The translations under genes and the position numbers were made by a program. From the NCBI GenBank assembly GCA_963626285.1, contig CAVFWQ010000031.1, positions 1 through 19,623 on the forward strand: a stretch of DNA of 19,623 nt, written 5' to 3'. Shown one piece after another: positions 15,901-19,623 of this stretch; position 1 is the first letter of the stretch; each line of letters begins with the position of its first letter. Under the pieces are notes generated by a model that was not told the origin of the DNA, searched no databases, and saw nothing but the letters and a program-made list of their open reading frames with translations. The stretch is from CAVDRM01 sp963626285. GTDB lineage: Bacteria > Bacillota > Clostridia > Christensenellales > Aristaeellaceae.

Positions 15901-16085
15901 GCGTGAGGGTAGCATTCCTTGATGCGGACAAGCTTGAAGTTGCCCAGATTGTCGGTGTAGGATGCATCATACACAATGCAGGAGCCGCCTCGTCCAACCT
16001 CGTTGCGAATCGTGTACAGGGTATGGCCGGTATCGGTTCCCAGCTTCAGCACAACGTCTGGGGGCAGCGCGTTTCTTCCATCCAT
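12987..16085 (-). CDS. Ser/Thr protein kinase-STAND NTPase-TPR fusion
   Basis: 1032 aa in three parts. Residues about 20-315 are a eukaryote-like kinase: glycine loop GRGGSCIVY (31-39), ATP-binding K56 (LVRIKE), catalytic loop LDLKPDN (D169, K171, N174), metal-binding D189 in DFD rather than DFG, APLEQ and SDIYSLGAVLF. The usual HRD reads YLD, making it a non-RD kinase. Residues about 335-560 are a STAND/NB-ARC-type P-loop NTPase: FAGRE, Walker A GMGGIGKST (362-370), Walker B VLVVIDNV (438-445) and LLISRSQ. A winged-helix-like stretch follows (about 585-670), then a helical TPR-like tail (about 690-1032). ATG 16085 follows AAAGGAGG at 8-nt spacing. The architecture fits a sensor that oligomerises on ligand binding and signals by phosphorylation. 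Defence or stress signalling is inferred. Confidence 0.9.
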   Translation of the reverse strand: MDGRNALPPDVVLKLGTDTGHTLYTIRNEVGRGGSCIVYDASYTDNLGNFKLVRIKECYPHALQISRAEDGTLDVKARDADAFAAAKERLTAAYRRNHKLFSLSGLTNAVANTSDIYEANGTIYIVSVYMNGRTFTAFHGNTLHDCVSLLIGAAKILQRIHEAGYLYLDLKPDNILTLEGSLDLVQLFDFDSMISSEELAAAIQANDAGRLRASYTRGYAPLEQQTGRLRQLGRHSDIYSLGAVLFYALWHKTPSAFDCEPDAEYDYAHMTYAAAAYQDRVFPALSAFFRKTLAGYRADRYQSADEAIAQLQEILRFSDETKPWLRSSSISAPVFFAGREAELEALHRLLHTKDRHMFNLYGMGGIGKSTLTRAYLAMHRSEYDAVLWLYADGNTARMLCDDHLVYVNTVSRMSEEPQEEYLERKLRVLAEIAASRHVLVVIDNVCKEHPEDLRILDNVGWDVLLISRSQTAEGLYPALCIEELQPDALAQMFQRYSHLDIADKNNARDFIAIANAVNGHTLTVELLGRQIARSYLTLHEAAQMVSEAGFRNLPGERIDYVHDQSSVMAPLTVILDKLIEIDRFSDEEKQLLQILSAIDRQGIRISLLKEITALPNLEVINRMEESGWLEVSSQRVIFHPMIREYIHTWPWNASVRNTLDDVLARLHHKINPREDRPDLDKQMPENYEQLHELLCVAEQLLVYAKPATPASQLLTFRMLMDAPVDMDETVADDMLRLLNDPDGLEPGCVLRLYETCAFMLGRLEYYEDAHDVLKEMKGYLKKHPSHYYASWYHRAKAVLLNNQYGREKDKECLKHDDAAIDEARSSKHPDAKIQLAAVLLNKTQTLLETKSKMKRCGQMLAEAAELLSAYPCGYEHYHFDCVAAMYFAITGDEEASLQHIHRATVYADATKDSPLSFIEHLLDETAVAYIELKRYQDAIETVSRAIAMCDENENIRRYRESRFNACLFLGRIYAMNGEYIKSEQTFAEAEKHAKDSPYAWRLPLCPKEIRNEAKRQRGLKAEQGLNNLTKGE

Positions 16086-16145
16086 GACTCTCCCTCCTTT
16101 GACTTGGTCATGCTCATCATACCCCGGTTGTTATGTTGTCTGGAT

Positions 16146-17336
16146 TTATCGGTGCTCCTCCAGCTTTTCGGTCAACAGTTCATTTAAGATGTACCGAAAA
16201 ACAAATAACGGTTCATCGTTCTTGGCGGCATAGAAAAAGATCCAATCATACGGATTCCCGACGTATAACTCCGGATATCCGGAATCGATCAGATGTCGGT
16301 TCATGGAAACGATGCAGCGCTCCGCGTCACCGGATTCAGCCTCATAGTTTCCTGTTTCAATGGCTTTCTTTGCCCAGAAGGTATAGAAGGTCAGCAGCAC
16401 CAGCCATTTCCGCACCCGCTCATACGACACATGTTCGCCGCGCAGGATCAAATCAATGCCCTGCCTGTCGGGGAAGGAGTCCTGTGCGTCATCATGAAGC
16501 TTTTCCAGAATCGGCTTGATGGAGCGGTCTGTACCGAGTTTTTTGATATCCTTCTTATCCAGCTGGAGGATGGCAAGATAAGCATCGTAAGGCTTCGCAC
16601 CATCGGCTCCGGCTTTGAACCTGCTTTTCTTCCCTATGGCTTCATCGTCAAGCATCGAAGAAAACCGCTCATGCTCCTGAATCAGCAGACCATTCGGCCC
16701 TGCGGCCTGTCGCCACAGACGGCGGATGGTCTCATATGCTGTCACGTTTCCGTAAGGAACGAATTTATCGATGTTCTTCCTGAGCCATGAAACGAACTCT
16801 TCTGCAGATTCTAAATCATTCAGCTGCGCAATAATGGAATCGGTATAAACCACATCGCTGCCTCCGCCACCTTTGCCGGCCAACGGCACCTGTGCCTGTA
16901 TATTCAGCGCATCTGCCCATGTAAGACCGTTATTCAGGCAAAAGTAGTAGACAGCTTCCTGCATCAGGTGGCAGTTGAAGCTGCGTTCCTTCGTATAGAT
17001 TCGCCGGAAGAATTCATCTGTTTCGCTCCCGTCCAGCCCAAAGGCAAAGCAGATCTGAAAGACGGTATCCCGCTTCACCGGCTGTCCCGCGAACCACTCA
17101 CGGACTTCTCTCGGCGCATCCATGTCGGCTTTTGTGAAGGCGTTTCGGATAAACGCCACCTTGCCGTCTACATCCGCTATATCTTCGGTATAGCCGTGCT
17201 CTGCCAGAAATTCATCCATCGCCGCCGCGAAAGGCCGAAAGAGCTGCACGACTTCGAGCAGCTCTTCGATGAAATTATCGTCTTCCCATGAAATAGAGTC
17301 CAAGAGTCTTTGAAGGACGGTGGTATAAGCGGGCAT
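16146..17336 (-). CDS. Helical HTH-like protein upstream of the kinase-STAND gene
   Basis: 396 aa, cytoplasmic, mainly helical. Residues about 86-113 (VKRDTVFQICFAFGLDGSE...EFF) look like a Xre-type helix-turn-helix, and the following CHLMQEAVYYFCLNNGLTW block resembles a pattern I have seen in unnamed clostridial proteins. A glycine linker (AGKGGGGSD, about 153-161) separates it from a charged C-terminal helical domain that ends with DWIFFYAAKND and a LLTEKLEEH tail. ATG 17336 has ACGGAGGAT upstream. A 60-nt gap separates it from the kinase gene, on the same strand and without a terminator. It may be a DNA-binding regulator or a kinase substrate or adaptor; neither is shown. Confidence 0.72.
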   Translation of the reverse strand: MPAYTTVLQRLLDSISWEDDNFIEELLEVVQLFRPFAAAMDEFLAEHGYTEDIADVDGKVAFIRNAFTKADMDAPREVREWFAGQPVKRDTVFQICFAFGLDGSETDEFFRRIYTKERSFNCHLMQEAVYYFCLNNGLTWADALNIQAQVPLAGKGGGGSDVVYTDSIIAQLNDLESAEEFVSWLRKNIDKFVPYGNVTAYETIRRLWRQAAGPNGLLIQEHERFSSMLDDEAIGKKSRFKAGADGAKPYDAYLAILQLDKKDIKKLGTDRSIKPILEKLHDDAQDSFPDRQGIDLILRGEHVSYERVRKWLVLLTFYTFWAKKAIETGNYEAESGDAERCIVSMNRHLIDSGYPELYVGNPYDWIFFYAAKNDEPLFVFRYILNELLTEKLEEHR

Positions 17337-17633
17337 AATTATCCTCCGTTACCTTTAGAAAAGATATTCGGAAAACGACAAGAAAAATTTCGTTTCTGAA
17401 CCATCTGATCCATAACTTATAGATGCTCCATTTTACTTTTGGATGGTTAAAAATAAGCAGTGCGTAAAGAAGACGATAAAAAAGTAATTTTTTGACATAA
17501 AGGAGGGCGGAATAGGGGCAAACCCATCCAATCCTGCAACTGACTGATTTTTTCCGGCAGTTCCAGCGCTTTTGCACTTGGCTGCTTAAACCGGAGCGTT
17601 CCTCCACATCGGCGCGGCAAAGGAATCGCCATT
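17337..17633 (-). other. Region between the GmrSD gene and the HTH-like gene
   Basis: The stretch contains a minus-strand 61-codon frame from ATG 17632 to 17447 (MAIPLPRRCGGTLRFKQPS..., then SQLQDWMGLPLF) that starts directly after the GmrSD stop. It lacks a ribosome binding site and its second half is low-complexity, so it may be a gene remnant or chance. The lower half is AT-rich and should hold the promoter of the four-gene operon, but I found no pair of boxes with proper spacing. No hairpin terminator after the GmrSD gene is evident. Confidence 0.3.
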
Positions 17634-19355
17634 TTACAGATGCCAGATGGTTTTGGCTTGTTCATAAAGCCAAACCGCTCTTTCCGTGATACGTTTCTCA
17701 TCCCATACTTCAAGCGTTAATGCGTTTTGAAGCGTTGCCAAACCTCCGGCGCAAGTAGCAAGCCCGGGCTTGTTTACACCCTTTCCTGCTTTTTTCGTTT
17801 TCCACGAGGCATCGCGAATCGAAGCGTTCAAAGATTGGGTGATGATAGCCAGATTGCCCAGGGTAAGCAGGGTGCTGTCCCGTTTGCGGGAGGCTTCTTC
17901 GCTCTCACAGGCAGGCCAGTTATTACGCCATTTCTTAGGCATGAGATGCTCAAGACTGTAATGGTCAAATCCCAGCAAGGCCGTAGAACTGCTTGCAGGC
18001 CGTATTCCGCTTTCAATTAAATACACAATTCCCTTCGACTGCATATTGATGAGCTTTGAATCAGTAAAGCCATGCATAAGCTCATCGTCAGCAGGAATAT
18101 ATGTCGTCGCATCGCTGTATTCCTGCAGTTTTGTGAGCAGCAAGCCGGAATCCAGAACGGAATTTAAAATGAGTGAGGTGAAGAGGTTGTTGTAATTCTT
18201 TGTAGACGCATGAACAACCATCCTGCGCATGATGTAACTTTCAATAATGCCAAACATTTGATTGCGTTCATCGGTGTCATCAACATTCTTTGCCAGGTAC
18301 AGCACATAAGGAATCAAAGTAGTATTCTTAAGGCCAAAGATAATAACGTTGATTCGTTCTATGCCGAATGTGCCAGGGACGCTCATTTTACACTGTTCAA
18401 GCCTGAAAAACCGCATAAAGCATTCGGCATAATCTTTCATGGGAAGCAATACAATATTTTTATTGCCGGCGCAGTAATGTTCGATGAAATGCTGATAAGA
18501 TTGAGCAAGATTATCTACACGAGCGTACATGAGCTTGTCTTCTTTGGATATATCATAAGATTTATCCTGTATGAATATCTGAAAAAAGGCATCAAAGAAG
18601 ATGTCAATCAAGGCTCGCTTGATGCGGCCGGTTTCAATTTCTGTATCCCAATATGTTTTGATTTCATCATCTTTTTCAAACACATCAGCCCATCTGTATT
18701 CGTACTCGGCGATGTTCTCTCTGCTGAACAAATAGTTCTTCAAAAGTTCGGATGTAGTCAGATTCACGCCAAGAGAGTTGATTGTATCGAAAATCTGCTG
18801 CTCGTCCTCATCTGCAAGAAGGTCAATCCGCACAAACTGCGTATTGGTGTTGATTGCCATAATATCAAGCGTTGCGGGATTGATGTTATCCACAAAATAG
18901 TTAAAGGCATCAATGATGCGAGAAGCCGGTTCGGGATTATCGAGCCTTTGCGCCTCATTGACCGCCATAACTTTTTCAAAGGCTTTGATATCGTTTCGCC
19001 CATGACGCAATGCAATCATTTGCCCCATAATACGAAATTGATAGTCAAACAGGGCGGTTTGACCGTGCTTCAGGCAAAGCACTTTCATAAAGATAAGAAA
19101 TGTTGTCAGACGCTGCTGCCCATCTACCAGCGTCCAACGCTCCGAAAACTGATCGCCGACTTGCGGATCTTTCCCTTTTTTCAAAATGATTGATCCGAAG
19201 AAGTGCGGCTTTCTGGCTTTGACAATATATTCCATATCATCCAAGAAACGAGACCACAGGTCTTCTTTCCAAACGTAAGACCGTTGGAAGAACGGAACTT
19301 CAACCAAAGTTGAATTGTTAAAGATGTTGGATATCAACGCTTTGTGCGCATCCAT
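17634..19355 (-). CDS. GmrSD-type restriction enzyme (DUF262 + DUF1524 HNH fusion)
   Basis: 573 aa joining both halves of the Type IV GmrS/GmrD system in one chain. The N-terminal DUF262 (ParB-like NTPase) shows FQRSYVW (23-29), FFGSI (52-56) and DGQQRLTT (78-85). The C-terminal DUF1524 HNH-type nuclease shows SLEHLMPKKW (H470), LGNLAIITQSLN (499-510, N510) and WKTKK (518-522). Characterised members cut DNA carrying modified cytosine (glucosyl-hydroxymethyl, hydroxymethyl) and so restrict phages that hide their genomes. ATG 19355 is 8 nt after GAGGAGG. It stands near a Type III mod fragment and the kinase-STAND operon, consistent with a defence island. All key motifs appear intact. Confidence 0.88.
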   Translation of the reverse strand: MDAHKALISNIFNNSTLVEVPFFQRSYVWKEDLWSRFLDDMEYIVKARKPHFFGSIILKKGKDPQVGDQFSERWTLVDGQQRLTTFLIFMKVLCLKHGQTALFDYQFRIMGQMIALRHGRNDIKAFEKVMAVNEAQRLDNPEPASRIIDAFNYFVDNINPATLDIMAINTNTQFVRIDLLADEDEQQIFDTINSLGVNLTTSELLKNYLFSRENIAEYEYRWADVFEKDDEIKTYWDTEIETGRIKRALIDIFFDAFFQIFIQDKSYDISKEDKLMYARVDNLAQSYQHFIEHYCAGNKNIVLLPMKDYAECFMRFFRLEQCKMSVPGTFGIERINVIIFGLKNTTLIPYVLYLAKNVDDTDERNQMFGIIESYIMRRMVVHASTKNYNNLFTSLILNSVLDSGLLLTKLQEYSDATTYIPADDELMHGFTDSKLINMQSKGIVYLIESGIRPASSSTALLGFDHYSLEHLMPKKWRNNWPACESEEASRKRDSTLLTLGNLAIITQSLNASIRDASWKTKKAGKGVNKPGLATCAGGLATLQNALTLEVWDEKRITERAVWLYEQAKTIWHL

Positions 19356-19623
19356 TGAAATTCCTCCTCAAGTATCCCTGAAGTCACATTGGTTTACGCC
19401 GCTTCCTTCATCGTGCAGATACATATGTTTGCCGAGCGCTTCACGGTCATCATTCGGTTGTTTGAACATGCTGTTCGGACCGTTCGTGCAAACACAAATA
19501 TCCTCTGCCGATGCTGAATTTTTCGGTCATGATTGTACGACTATTATTCAATCTTCTGCTTTCGACTGCTTGCCAAACAAATATGCATTGGGTGGAAATA
19601 TACTTAATTTTCTTTTTTTTTCT
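19356..19623 (-). other. Right edge upstream of the GmrSD gene, possible gene remnant
   Basis: On the minus strand a frame reads DICVCTNGPNSMFKQP, NDDREALGKHMYLHDE and then GSGVNQCDFRDT, ending at TGA about 15 nt before the GmrSD start. It looks protein-like, but the upstream part of the frame is closed by a TAG and no start codon has a ribosome binding site, so it may be the eroded 3' end of another gene. The last about 20 bases are a T-rich tract. No promoter with standard spacing was found. Confidence 0.3.

Noticed and set aside
17275..17607. Minus-strand 110-codon open frame between the GmrSD gene and the HTH-like gene
   Set aside because: It overlaps the start of the HTH-like gene, has no ribosome binding site, and its composition looks non-coding (AT-rich, basic and aromatic).
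1..19623. tRNA, rRNA, riboswitch, insertion sequence or CRISPR
   Set aside because: Read by eye on both strands; no tRNA T-loop signature, transposase motif, terminal inverted repeats or riboswitch core was found.

Overview
The window looks like a draft, probably metagenome-derived, contig from a moderately GC-rich Firmicute (class Clostridia; a Christensenellales- or Oscillospirales-like gut organism is my inference). The grounds are strong GGAGG-type ribosome binding sites, GTG and TTG starts, a DivIC-type division gene coupled to a small Ppx/GppA gene, a 2[4Fe-4S] ferredoxin, a family GH2 beta-galactosidase, and a BspA-type leucine-rich-repeat protein. A run of ten N at 8378-8387 is an assembly gap, so the physical linkage of the left and right parts is not proven.

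Left part (1-8377). A YjhB-like Nudix hydrolase gene lies on the minus strand (151-768), preceded by a degenerate-looking reading frame and a good sigma-A-type promoter. The plus strand then carries a division/phosphatase operon: divIC (1197-1559), ppx/gppA (1556-2419, 4-nt overlap) and a membrane-anchored protein (2438-2944). It is followed by a ferredoxin with its own promoter and terminator (3059-3229), a large secreted protein of unknown function (about 3376-4860), and lacZ (4954-7947) with a strong hairpin behind it. Just before the gap is the 5' end of a Type III restriction-modification methyltransferase (mod), with an apparent 1-nt deletion.

Right part (8388-19623). Every gene is on the minus strand, and in sampled lines it is visibly less GC-rich than the left. 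In transcription order there is a fused GmrSD-type (DUF262 + DUF1524/HNH) modification-dependent restriction enzyme (19355-17634). Next is a tight four-gene operon: a helical HTH-like protein (17336-16146), a 1032-aa protein joining a Ser/Thr kinase, a STAND NTPase and a TPR-like tail (16085-12987), a 198-aa conserved protein (12983-12387) and a zinc-ribbon membrane protein (12400-11654). It ends at a clear terminator. Beyond it are a secreted protein with a duplicated domain and BspA-type leucine-rich repeats (11484-9691), and a promoter-led cassette of a 42-aa lipoprotein plus two DUF4230 membrane proteins, the last one cut by the gap.

How it fits together. The left part is mostly housekeeping and sugar metabolism. 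The right part, together with the mod fragment, looks like a defence or conflict island: a Type III methyltransferase remnant, a GmrSD enzyme and a kinase-STAND-TPR sensor operon. The kinase-STAND operon, with its HTH-like upstream partner and zinc-ribbon membrane partner, is the best candidate for an undescribed signalling or immunity system. That reading is inference from domain architecture and neighbourhood only.
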